A stretch of DNA of 64,000 nt from Apostichopus japonicus (Eukaryota > Echinodermata > Holothuroidea > Aspidochirotida > Stichopodidae), in the NCBI RefSeq assembly GCF_037975245.1, contig NC_092566.1, positions 9,588,001 to 9,652,000 of the forward strand, written 5' to 3'. The position numbers and the translations under genes were made by a program. Positions 27,801 to 41,383 of this stretch are shown in pieces; positions within the stretch are counted from its first letter, which is position 1, and each line of letters begins with the position of its first letter. The notes below the pieces were generated by a model. It was not told the origin of the DNA and made no database searches. It was given only the letters and a program-made list of their open reading frames with translations.

Positions 27801-30800
27801 GCTGTAGCTGATTGTGAAGCAAAATGTCCTCAAATTTGCTGCATTCTTTGAGTCAGAACCAAAGCCTCTTAGCAATTTCTTGTCGGAAGAGAAGAAAATT
27901 TTGCAACTTTGGCTGTATTTTGTATTAAAATGTATGCACAAAATTGATATTATTTCCATTAAACAATTGTTGCCACCATTTGCCATACGTTTTTCACCCT
28001 TTGATCCAGAGGAGGTTATTCTACTTATTTAGATAATTAAATCTTAAAATTTACTTACTTCCATATATGAAATAGCTATCAAACATATATAAAATTAATT
28101 TCTTTTGACTTAAAAGCAAAATGCCATCAAACATGCTAGAGGAAGTATTTCAATGCCTTAAAAAAGTTTCCAAAAAAAAAAATCTCAAACAGTAAAAGCA
28201 TTCACAATATTTGAGAAGGTAGAAAGTTCTTTGCTCTATTAGTTCCCCAAAATGTCGAAAGACGACATGGCTCTTGTTGTTATCAGCGCTAGATATCAAA
28301 ATTATTCACTGTGCCTGCACCCCACCCAGTTTCCCGATCTGAAAGGAAATTAAAAATGTATTTAAAAAAAATTGAAAGGAGCTTTGCAAATATTTGTGAT
28401 GCCACTTAAAAACTTAATTATTTATCAATTTTTAAGATTTTATCTTTACCCCCTCGGAGTATGACGTTATATCTTTGATTTTCTTCGACCTTTCTTGATC
28501 GGTATATATGCTAAAGGTTAAAAGATCCTCCAGCAACCTTTCAACCGAGACCTTTTAGACTGGGCAGGAATGAATAAGTTGCTGGGTTATGACTGTCAAA
28601 TACCTGACAATCCAAAAGAATTGATATCTCATTGTCTCTCCTTGCTTTTGTTCCTCTTTACTATGTTTTCATAATTGCTATTATAATGCAAATTAGTTTA
28701 AATGGATGGCATGATGGAGATCAATCAAAGAATTAATCCGCAGTATTGGGCCTTAATAGGGATTAAAGCAAACACTTGATTTGTGAAGTGATCCAATTTG
28801 GTTATGTCAAATTTCACTCTTTTCTTGTTGGGACATTTTTTGAAGGCCAATGCGGACCATCGGAGAGTTGAGGTTAATCTGTTTAGAAATTATTTGTCAT
28901 ACCCTGAGCCTGTCTCAGAAAAATCTAATTTCATATTCTTTGTCATATTCATTACCAATGTTTTCAAATATAAATTCTATTATTTACTTTATATTCTCAT
29001 ATTTGCTGCGAAAGCTCCTCTGATCCGTTTCTTGATGCACGTACACCAATTTTTAATTTTCTTCCTCTGATTGACAGAGCGGTGAAATCTTTCTCAACAA
29101 GTCCCTGGATAGAGAAACCACTCCCAGTTACGATCTCGTAATCCAAGCATCTGATAACCCTCGGGAAGCGGTGGATATCCGTTTCGTAAGTGGAACCTTG
29201 TTTTAAAATCTCCCACAAATAGCAATTCTTCTGAGCAACAGACCTTTCCCTCCCGGAGCTCCCTGGAGGGGTAGTTTCAGTATTGAGTCGATGAGATCTC
29301 ATATATTATTTATGCAAAATATTCAATGGTTTTGGTTAATAAAAATTATCAAGGTGATGATGGCCTCCCATGAGACTGGGTAGATATGTATCCAGTTGCT
29401 AATAAAAGAAGCCAATATTTGTTAAAGAGGCTGTGTTCATATGTGCGTGGTTTATGCCTTCTAAACATATATATATGTAATATGAACATAATCTATTGTT
29501 AGTTTTTTAAACATAATTTGGAGAAAAAAGTGGTAAAAAGGTCTTGTTTTGAATTTCTTCAAAACAGAAATTGACACTTGTTATAGCCATATTATAAACA
29601 CTTTCCTAGCAGGTTGGATTGGTGGGTTGAGGAGGGGTAAGTTATTGTAATTGTTAACTGTGAAATAATTATGTCTAGTTATAAATTAATAAATATTGAG
29701 TAGTGTTTGCCCCGAATTATAGTATCTTTTAAACATAGTTGAAGCTTGGATGATAAGACATGGGGTGACCTTCATATAGTGACATCCATACTACTACTTC
29801 AAAATGTCTATGGACACCTCGGAACAACATTGTCCTTATGACTTTAATAGGTATTAGAAATCATGAAAATAGCTGCAACTCCCATCAAAGATTGGCCATT
29901 TTACAAGTCTTTTCTTAATTCTCACCCAGTTGGAACAATGTTTTCTACCCTGTAGTGTCATGTCCTGCTTTGGAGCACTGGTATTGTCAGTAGGAGCAGT
30001 AAAAATATCATGTTTCTATCAGATCAAGGAACTGTTTGTACTGACAATACCAGTGTTTTGAGCACATGATATTGGAGTACAGGTTTAGAGAGGTATTAGC
30101 ATTAGGAAATTGTCGCAACTGGCTGTTATTCTAGTTTACTTTATGAATAAACATTAGCTAATTATGCAGATTTATGATGTGGAGGGAGTGACTTCCTAAT
30201 TTTGTGTTATGTTATCACTCTTTTTTACAACTTCCAGGACACTGAACACAGGTTCGTGGCCTAAGGCAATCTTGTTAGATATTTTATTGTCTTCTTTGAA
30301 GAAGAGGAACATCACAATATTCAAATGATATATGTGGGCTTGTAAATTAGGGGTTAACATATCAAAACCTAAAATAAGAAATTTGGATGAGCAGAACACT
30401 CAATGTCACAGTTTGCACATATCTAATGAGTTTCCCAGATTTTATCCAAAACTTCAAATGTGTATATTCTTGGAAACGAAAAGTTTCAACGGATTTGGAA
30501 TGGAGGTTATCACACAGAACAAATGTACTGAATATGGGGCAAAATTGGCTAGGTGTACATAGACCTTTAATATGAAATCAAGTGTTTACTGTCGAGCTAT
30601 CACTGTCAACTTTCTCTGACATCCCTGTTTTCTTAGCTATCTGTTAAATCTGTATGATATGTGTGCAGTTTATAGATTTTTTTTTTAGGTTTTACATTTG
30701 TAAAGCACTTTGAGCAGCTTTGCTGATTATGCCCTATATAAATATTACTTATTATTACTATTATGAATTAAGAAAGTTGCTTGCGCTCCCAGCCAAATAC

Positions 30801-33800
30801 AGTTTTGTACTATTTTATTACTTTCGTTAAATTTAGTTGGATTGACAATCGTATTAAAAGCTTTATACCATCATGATGACATGCAAATTTTTTTCTTGCG
30901 GGTGCGCAGGGTCGTGTTTTTTTAGTTCGACAAGTTTTCGTCCGTGTGATGTCTTATATCTCAAGCCGGAAGGAAGCTTGGATGCATCTTATACGCTATC
31001 TGCTCATAATGATTATCAAAGCGGATATTGTTTCAACTGGTTGTTTCATTTCAGTTAAAACAGAGATAAAAATCTGTGGAAACCTTGTAGGCATGTTATC
31101 TCTAGGAAGGAATCTTTAGATATCAGTTTCCTTACACCTGTATCAAAATACATCATCAAAATCCTCAAGAATTAAAAAATATATATATTATTATTTATGA
31201 TATGTTGGGATTTTTTGTTTGTTTTCTTATTTTTTGTTTTTGTTTATTATTTTATTTATATATTGGGTTTGTTTTTCATTCTTATTCTACTAAATTCGTA
31301 TTGTGTGCTGCTTTAAGCAATCATCTTGACAAAACAAAAACACTTCAACCAAAACCATATGGAAGGAAAATTTTTTTAAATGTCAATTAAAAGTGTCACC
31401 ATTTTCCTCATTTGGGAAGATCAGATTCAATTGCTAGGGAGAAAATTTTCTGAATTAATACATTAATACTGGAGGCTGCCAGGCAGTTCAGGATAATTAC
31501 CATGGATTCGTAAAAGTCTTAATATTATTTTTAGAAATGGTGAAATTGTCCAAACAGAGTCACCAATGCTTGTGCACTGATTATTTCATTTGCTATACTC
31601 TGACGAATTATATGGATAAAGATCTGTCACAATTTTTGTTTGGATCAATTTCCTTACTACATCAGCCTCAAGGAGTACATGTTATTTATGTGCTACTAAA
31701 GTTAATAGAGCTACTTTCTTTGAAATATTTATGTAGAAACTGGGAAAACTGTCCTTTAACACAGGGCCGGATATAGACATGTGGAGGCCCGTGGGCAACC
31801 TTCAGTGGTGGAGGCCCCCCCTCCAGTGATCGCCGTCCTGGGGGAGGTGTGTAAGGGGAGGGGTATTGGATTTTTCCAATAATTAAGGGCAAGGGCGTAG
31901 GAACCGGGGGCTGGGGGGGCGCCAGCCCCCCAGTGAAAAATGTGGAGGGGCGGAAGTATCATTCCGCCCCGCTTCGCAAGTCAGAAAACCCCTTTTTCAT
32001 TTCCAAATGAGATAAAAAAATCTCATTTGGAGCACCAAATTGCATCTAAGGCCAGGTGAAAATACAAAATTAAGTTTACAAAATGGAGTGGGTGTTTAAG
32101 TGTGCTATATTGCACCAAATTGCATCTGAGGCTATCTGGAAATGCAAAAAAATCCAAAGGGGAGGGGGACACCCCTCCCCTTAGACCCCTCCCCCAGGCC
32201 GGCCATCAGTCTTCAGCCCCCCCCACTCAAAAGTACCTTCCTACGCCACTGATTAAGGGTTCTTGGATGCGAAATGGTGCAGTATTTTGTGATTTCCGAA
32301 GTAAATTTTGTGATTTCTGAAGAATTTTCATTACGGTATGTAGGCCTGTTTGCCTGCAAAATTTTCAGTACAAGTAAAAAGGTTGCTACAACCTCTCTCA
32401 CTCTCAGTACGAACGAGCAATCATGATCAATCATATAAACATGGATATAATACTTACAGTACGTATATTTACAGACCAGGCAGTTTTTGAGACTTGACCC
32501 TTGCAAAATCTTGGATTATAAGGGGATGTGGAGCATTTTCTTTCATAATCCGACGTCAAAAATGACTAAAGTTATCTAGAAATTGGGTTCTGGAGAAAGG
32601 GGGTGTTGTCCCATTTCCAAGAATTTGATCGGCCTGCATATGCTAATTATCCCGGAAAACCGAAAAACTCACACCCCGGGCCTAATCTTGCTTTTAGCTG
32701 GACTGGACTAACATGATTCATAACGAACATGTTAATGCCAATTGCCAACTGCCCAGACGCGCACGGGCCTGTGTATGTGTGTGTAGAGGGGGTGAGAAGA
32801 CAGTTGTTTCATCATTGCACATGAAAAGAATCAATTAGCAATACCTGTCTGAAACCTAGCGGGAGGTGATGACAGGCGCACTGTCAGGGTGTACTGAAAT
32901 GTTTCAACCAAAACCATTAACCTAGCTCTAAAGTAAATAGACGTTGAGATTGATGACTTTGGATATTAGGCCAATCATATGTTTGTCTGCCGACGTGTGA
33001 TTTGCAATAACGGGAAAACAACCACTTAGCTGTTTCTACCATTCACAAATATGACTTCAAGCGTATGCATGGCGTAAGCCGCGCGCAATATGATTTTGAT
33101 TGATGATATTTGTCAGCCTGCATTTAATTTTTTTTCTTCCAATTTCCCCTTATATATATATTTTTTCATGAATTATGTGGAGGCCCCTTGTTGTGGAGGC
33201 CCGTGGGCAGCTGCCCACGTTGCCCATTGGTAAATTCGGCCCTGCTTTAACAGAGTCACCAATGTTTGTGCACTTAAGAAGATGATTTCATTTGCTATAC
33301 TCTGATAGAATTATATGGATATAGATCTGTCACAATTTTATTTGTTATCAATTTCCTTACTACATCAGCGCCATGGAGTACATGTTATTTATGTGCTACT
33401 TAAGTAAGAGCTAGCCTCTTTGAAACATAGGGAGTGATGAGGAATTGTTTGTTTTTCTCTAAAATTCAGGTGTTGGTTGATTTTATACTTGGTCTTGTCT
33501 AACAACCCATATAAAAAGGAAATGGCTGTCGAAAGTATGTGGCAATAACCTGGTAACAAAATTTTTCAAATGATTTCAGGTTACTACGACTCTGTCGATC
33601 ACAGTCAGTGATTTGGACGACTCGGCTCCAGCGTTTCCGATGTCTATGTTTTCAGGCTCACTCTCCGAATCAGCTCCCGGCAGATCTGATATTGCTATGG
33701 TACGTTAACCCAATTGTACTGGAACTCTCCTTTCTTTGAGATTTCTTGTGCAGCTCAAGTCATCAATATTGCTCCCTCTCACCCATCCCACTTTTCACCC

Positions 33801-36800
33801 CTCCCACATACCTCTTCCCTCCCCCAGTATGCTACAAAGAAAAGGTTGGTCATAATTACTAGCAATGATTCAACGGTTCAGACCTTCCAAAATAGACTTC
33901 TAAAAAGGATATTTTGGCTAATAGCTGGGTGAAGGTCAAGACCAATACTAATGACCTTTGACCTATAACTCTAGCTCTTTGTGCTTGTAAGCTATGTATT
34001 ACATATTGTCTTCCAATAACAAGCACACTTATGTTTGTCACATAATTTTCGTCTTTCTCGTAAAAGATTGAGAGACTATTTGAAATTTTGAAACAAATAT
34101 TTATGTCAATGAATTTCCAAACAAATATCAACATTACGACTTTGGTAGGATTATACCTGTCAGCTTAACTTTTGCACTGACAGTAATACCTCAGGTATAA
34201 CTAGTTCCCTAAATTTGGACTTGAATTTGCCTACCCCACTAACCCCCTCTCTTTCTCCTCCAGTAGGCTCGCAAAACGAGTAACTCACAGACATTTAATC
34301 TTTCCTGTCATTTTGTTATTTTTCTCCGTTAAGAATCCTCCGATAATGGCCGTGGATGCGGACGTCCTTAGTCAGCTGGTCTACACCATCTCGGGGGTAG
34401 ATTCTCTACTGTTTGAAATCAATTCTCAAAGTGGTAAGGAAAGCAGTCACCTTAAAGATTTGTAGTATTCTAGAATTTCTTTAAACTTTTGAGGAAATGA
34501 AATACATCTCAACATCTGTATGATGACAAATTTGGTGATATTTCAAGTTTTTATCATAATAATATCAACATTTTTCACTGTGTTTCTTAATAGTTAATTC
34601 CCTTTACAAATTAACTCAGTTTATAGTTAATATTGATTTTGATATCTTTAATCTTCTTCTTCTTTTGTAGGGATGCTGAAGCTCTCATCAACTGCGGAGT
34701 TAGATTACGAGAGGCAAACGGTATATCGGTTTGCCGTCATCGCCACCGACTCAAGGGGAAGGACGGCCGAGGCTAACGTCACCGTCAATGTAGAGAACGA
34801 AAACGACAACGAACCCAAGTTCACGGAGACGTCTCTTAATTTCACCGTCCCTGAAAATTCACTTCCAGGTGAGGAAAGGGCCATATTTAAAATGACATTT
34901 CATTTAATACTACAAAAATAAGTACAAAATATCTTTGATCACTATATATTACATGAAAATGCATGCTAAACTAAGGCAGAAAAAGGTTATCCCTACACCA
35001 CATCCTTAAAGTATATAATGCAAAGAAAAAAAAATTCAAATTTCACAAAAGAACCAGAACTGATCCCAAAACCAGTAGCACACCCCTGCCAGGTGTGAGG
35101 TCTTTCTCAGCTCACACATTGTTACATCAGTACAGTCACTAGCAGTATCTGCTTGTTGACGTTCTTGCTCGTTACTGTTAATTATGGCCATTTATATTCA
35201 AGAAAGAAATTATGTCATTGGTGTGCATTAATAAATTTAGGGGAAAGTATACTTTATTGTTTTATTTATCCTATTTTTTTCAAAATAAAAAAATTAAAAA
35301 ACTGTTAGCAATCTGCTTATCCACTAAAGATCCTGTGAAAGAGATTGTCTAAAAGTAAGGGGGTTTAACATTTTGATCCTAGCAGGATCTTCTTCAGAGG
35401 CTGAATGACATTACTGTATACCTTTGGGTGATCTTCCTTATCTACTTTGTATTTGTATTTTTGTGTTTCAGTTTTCCATTGTCTTTTTGTCATTTACTCA
35501 TCCTGCTGTTTTCAATCCTCTTACATCAATCTCTTTTGTTTTCACCTTGCTCGTTAACCAATCTGTATTCTGTGCTTGTATTTTGTCCATTGTCTTTTCT
35601 GTTACTTGTCATTCAGCCTCTGAAGAAGATCCTGCTAGGATTGAAATGTCAGGCACACTCACTTTTACACATTATCTTCTTTTTTTTGTGACTTTTTTTC
35701 TTTTCTTTTTCTTTTATTTCTCCTTCAAGGGGTTTTTGTTGGAGAGGTTGCTGCAGTCGATGCGGATGGAGACAGACTTCGCTTTGCTCTGATTCAAGGA
35801 GCAGAGGGTCAGTTTGTCCTTGACCCAGATACTGGATTCATCAATGTATGTACCAACAGGTTTTGACAGTTTGAGAGGGTGGGAAAGGGGAGAAGGGAAA
35901 TATTGATTGAGTTTAACATGCCTCAAAACATAAATTTTCCCAGAAAATTGGACACATGTCATTCTTAAACCAATTTGAACTTGACAGTCAAATTTTAATT
36001 ATGTCTTGTTCCTTTAAGCATATATACATTGTACCTCATTCCAGTCTGGTAGTTAGTTTTTACTCATATTCTTACATAGTTGGCCCTTACCCGCCCTCCA
36101 GGGATTTTGACTTGTACAAGCAGTCTGGGCAGTTTGGAAACCTAGTACAAAATACTAGAGCAAGTTTAAAGTACCCACATTCCCACTCAGAGCCTTGTAC
36201 TCATATTAAGACCTGCTGGCAATCTACTTGTTCTCATACTCATGTGCAGTTTATACTACAAGTCCTCATCACCTCAACATGTTTAAAAATCAACCAATCA
36301 AGTTACAAACCTGGTTGTACAATTTCTAAATTTCCTAACCTCATCGTTTTTAGTAGAAGAGGAAAACAAAACCAGATATTAAACTTGATTTAATTTGGTT
36401 AGAATCCATTAAAATCCTACTTTTGGATCTTGACTTTCAGAAATGTTATTTTGACAATGACAGCCTGCATTTTTCTCTATCAATCTTCCATTGTTTTGAT
36501 AGCTTAATATCTTATCCTATGCTTATTAATTTTCACTTTGGCTTTGTTTTAATTACTTCTGTTTTTCCTCCGTGTCTTTCCTTCAGGTCTCCACCGATGC
36601 TAATCTCGATCGGGAAGTCAAGTCTGTTTACGAGCTCCGTGCGACCGTCACCGACCAGTCCTTCACCACAGAGGGCACCGTTTACATTCATGTCACAGAC
36701 ATCAACGACAGCCCTCCGGTGTTCCCAGAGGCAGAGGTATCGCTGGTGCTCCCGGAGGACCACGTCCTGTCCGAGCCGCTCTACGTGGTGGAGGCGCAAG

Positions 36801-39800
36801 ATCTGGACTCGGATGCCACCTTGGTCTACTTCATCGAATCTTTCAGCGTGATCGACGCTAACTTTGTAGATATAACCAAGGACGCCAACATCTTCAGCTG
36901 GTTCGTACTGAACGCCACGACTGGGAAGCTTCGACTGATGATGGCAGTGGACAGAGAATCCATCTCTTCGATAGTTCTGCGTATCCGAGCAACGGACGTC
37001 AACGGGGAAGATGGAAGGGACGTCAGTGATCCATCTCGTGAGTTTATAGACAAGCAAAATGGTTATGATAGCTGTAAAGAGTAAAGACTGTGTGGTTTGG
37101 GATGGGGGGGGAGCTGTAAAGGGTAAAGACTGTGTGGGCTGTGTGGGGGGGGGGTGAGAAGGGTAAAAACTGTGTGGGTTGGGACGGGGGAGCTGTGAAG
37201 GGTAAAGACTGGGTTGGGACGGGGGAGTTTTAAAGGGCAAAGACTGTGTGGGTTGGGACGGGTGGGAAAGGCTGTGAAGGGTAAAGACTGTGGGTTGGGA
37301 TGGGTGGGGGAGCTGTGAAGGGTAAAGACCGTGTGGGTTGAGAAGGGGCAGGGGATGGGGGAGAGGCCTAGTGTGACAAAAACCAATGCCTTCAGGTATA
37401 CAATTCCTTCCTCAATTCTACGAACCAGTCCAACCAGACCTAAATCTAGGAGACCAGCTGGTTATTTCTTTGCTATGGGTGCCAATGACTCACAAGAATT
37501 TTGCTTATTGAAAAGTTGACTGCTTATGAGTTCATTAATTTAGGACTTTACTAAACTAAACAAGGACAAAGACAGATGCAGTGAAATATTCTCAAAATTC
37601 ACTTAACCCTTTGGTAGATCAATATTTAGCTGAAAATGATATACCACTGGTCATGGAGGGGCAAATAGGGGGAGAGGATTAAGAGCTACCTTTTTATTCT
37701 CCCTTGTCTATGTGTCAATGCCATGTATTAGTCAACTATATACAAACTGAAAACAGTGTTCATGAAGATTTCTCGCACACATGCTTATTTTCGTCCTCAC
37801 ATCCCTATGCCTCACTTATTTCTGAGGACTAACTATCTCGCCCAAGCCCTTTTATATATCACTACCAGTGTTGCAAGAAGTCATAACACTAGTAACTGAA
37901 ATCTCAAGTAAAGAGCCTCGAAGCAGATTGGGAAGTTTCCACCCCCCTCCCCCCACCTTCCCCCTATAGATATAATACAATGACTTGAGTCAGGAAAGTC
38001 ATTTGCCAATGACTTGACTAGGCCATAAAATGAAGTGGCTGGTTACAATTCTATTTAATACTACCATATGTAAAATAGTTGTATGAACTCATTAGATCAA
38101 AAGAAGTCTATTTTCATAATTTTTTCAGTCAAGTTGATGATCGAGATCGGAGACGTAAATGACAACGCCCCAGAGTTCCAACCGTCGAATGCCACGGCGC
38201 TGTTATTCCAAGCCCAGGAAGAGAGCGGTACGAACACCATCATCGCTACACTGGTGGCAGCAGACCCCGATCAAGGTGCTGCCGGAGAGGTGGAGTTCTT
38301 CGTCGGTCCTCGGGAGAACGAAAGCTTACCCTTTTCAGTCGATGCCAGAACAGGTATTATAAACGGTCATTTGGTTTCTTGCCATTGGAGCTAAAATATT
38401 GTGTGATCTCTCTGAACAATACTTGGTGATTAGTTGCAGTTCCTCGAATCAGGACGATGTCTTGACAGCTGACAGTTAAGAACCTATGGTTACAGAAGCT
38501 TCGAATACTCTGGCTCTTATCTCTGGAACAGTTTACCAGATCACATTCGAACATGCTCTAAACTTTCTACATCCAAAAGTCTACTTAAGACCCATCTTTT
38601 CACAGTTTGTTCTTTTGTAAATTAATCTGCTTTCTTTGTAAAGCGCCTTGAGCAGTGACTTTTGTCTACTGATTTGGCGCTATATAAGTCTCATTTATTA
38701 TGATTATTATTATTATAAAGTAAAGGACGCATTTCACAGACAGAACAAAGTGCGGCCCTCTGGAAAAGCAGTTGCGGACCTGCGCCACTTTCGAAACTGT
38801 ATGAATGTGTTCAGCAAAACCTTATAATGGCGAGGAAAAAATATGAAATATATATACTTTGGGAACTAGAATTTTTTGTATAGAGGCCTTGTGTGTACTT
38901 TTCGATAGGATGACATAACAGATGTACAATGTGTAGGACTTTCTCATCTTTTCTTTGAAAAAATATTCCCGTTTGATGGAACTGTAAGGACATCCTCAAG
39001 TGTGTAATCCGTGGATTGAGAAGATCCCTGAAGATGGTTTCTGTAACTACCAATGCCTTAATTATCATTTGTCTTCAGTTCCAGTGAAGGTTCTTTTGCT
39101 CCAGTGTTTGTCTAAATTATGTAAATTTTAGGACAGTGGGTTTGTGAGATACAAGTTTGACATGATATCAACATACTAATAAGGGTTTTCAGTAGATCTA
39201 TCAGCTGATACTAACTAGATGTCTTAAAAAGTCACTGTATGTTAGGTGCAAAGTACAACTAATACCCCGATTGGTACAAAATAAATGCAACTCTTAAATA
39301 TTTTACATCTTTTTTTGGGGGTTTGGACCAAAAAAAATTGAACAACATATTTCTTGCTGATATGTCCAATTTTTTTTTATCCTTTTCTTTTTTATCCGTT
39401 TCTAAATCTGAACAGGAAATGTACGAATTGAATCACCGATCGATCGAGAACAAACGGCGTGGGTCAACTTCACAGTGGTGGCAGCAGACCTGGGGCGACC
39501 GTCTCTCAACACGACTATACCAGTGGCAGTCAAGATCACGGATATAAATGATAACAACCCATCCTTCGAGGAATTGCTCTACATATTCATGGTGAACGAG
39601 AGTAGCCTCCCGCCTCAAGTGGTAGCTACGGTAACAGCTCTTGATCCCGATGAAGGTGACTTTGGCACCGTGCGTTACTCTCTGTCAGGTGGAGATGGGG
39701 TCTTTACGATAGATCAAGAAAGTGTAAGTTCTTCTAGCTGTAGAAGAGAGTTGATAACAGGGCCAGCAGAGCTAAGGGGAGGGGCACAGGGTGTATGCGC

Positions 39801-41320
39801 CCACCACCCACCCCTTTCCCCCTTCCCTGTACATTTGAAAAATGGTATTGTTCATAATTTAGAAATGCTTCTTTGTGTCAGTGCAAAATCTCCCTTTTGG
39901 CCATTTTGGTATTACAAAATGCCAATTTGTTGTATGTTTGTAATTATAAAATATGAGCACTTAGGTGGCCTTTTGTTGAAATATTGGAGATTTAAAACGT
40001 GCCCTATTATTGAAAACTTAGAAAACTGGACTTTGTAATACAGAATACATGTTAGATTCAATATTAATTGTGTTGGTAGGTTTTGTGGAATTTGTTCAGT
40101 CTGTCCCTTCAAATCAAAGTGACACATCTCACTGCTCATGGGATGTTTGTGCCCCTCCCCATTCCTCCCCCCCCATCCTCATGTGTCACCCCTGGATACG
40201 TAACAATCACCCAATATTGAAAAAAAAAGAGACATCACCATGGAAACCTTGTTGGAAAGCAAAACAAAAACCAAGAAAGTCTTGCAGAAAACTACAGTAC
40301 ATTTGAATCTGTAATACCATTAAATAGATTCTTCAATCTTAAGGTCAATGTAATGTCAAATATGTACAATTTTTGTAAGTATCTATGTGTGACTACATGA
40401 AATTGATCAACATTTGCTATATTCTTGCCTTTTATTATTTTCACATCCCTTACCTGTGTGGCTGTATTTTTTTATTTTGCCAGGGAGAGATCAGTCTGTT
40501 GACAGTGTTAGATAGGGAAACCATCCACCAGTACCTGCTGACAGTTATTGCCAGGGATAACCCTGAGGGAAGCTCCAACAACAAGAGAGAAACTTCGGTC
40601 ATGGTAATTTAAATTTACTTTATATTCCATGAGAAAGTTTTTTGCCAGTCTGTAAAGAACAGTAATCTTTTGTGCCTTTGTCAAAAGAATGGCTGAGGGG
40701 GCTGCAGCATCCTGCAGCCAGGCCTCATAAGACATTCAATTACTGTGCTTTACAGCTTCACACAATAGATACTGCAGGTCTGCAGAGACAGTCGCTATTG
40801 TTTGATATTAATTCATCCTAGCTGAGCAGGGCCCTGAGGGGGCTGCAGCATCATGCAGCCAGGCTGCATAGAACAGTAATCTTTTGTGTCTTTACAGCTA
40901 ATTCACACAATAGATACTGCTGGTATGCAGAGATCATCAGTATAGTTTGATATTAATTCATCCTAGCTGAGCAGGATCTTGTTCAAGCTGCTGCTGCAGC
41001 TTTTCTTTAAGTTGACAGGAAGCCTTATTACTTGACAGGACAATCATACAAATATCAAACACACTTGACTGGTTAAACTCTTGATTTCTACCCTCACAGG
41101 TAGTCATCGAAGTAACGGACGTCAACGAATTTTCACCGGAACCTTCCATGCCCATCTACATCTTCAGTGTCCCTGAAGGGACACCACCTGGGTCAGAGGT
41201 TGGAAAGATTGAAGCCACAGACCCTGATAATCCAAACCAAATGTTTATCTTTAGTGTCCAGGAATCAAGTTCACCAGGTATGAAGCTGATAGTTTCCTCC
41301 AAATTAAGTGATCATACCTT

Positions 41321-41383
<63 letters not shown>

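Noticed and set aside
33784-33960. Antisense frame and C-rich patch in intron 24
   Set aside because: No splice-compatible or domain-like coding; composition explains the open frame.
36533-37386. Minus-strand open frames of 235 and 107 codons opposite exon 28
   Set aside because: They run across the coding exon and the G-rich minisatellite, giving Pro/His/Ser repeat protein without domain similarity.
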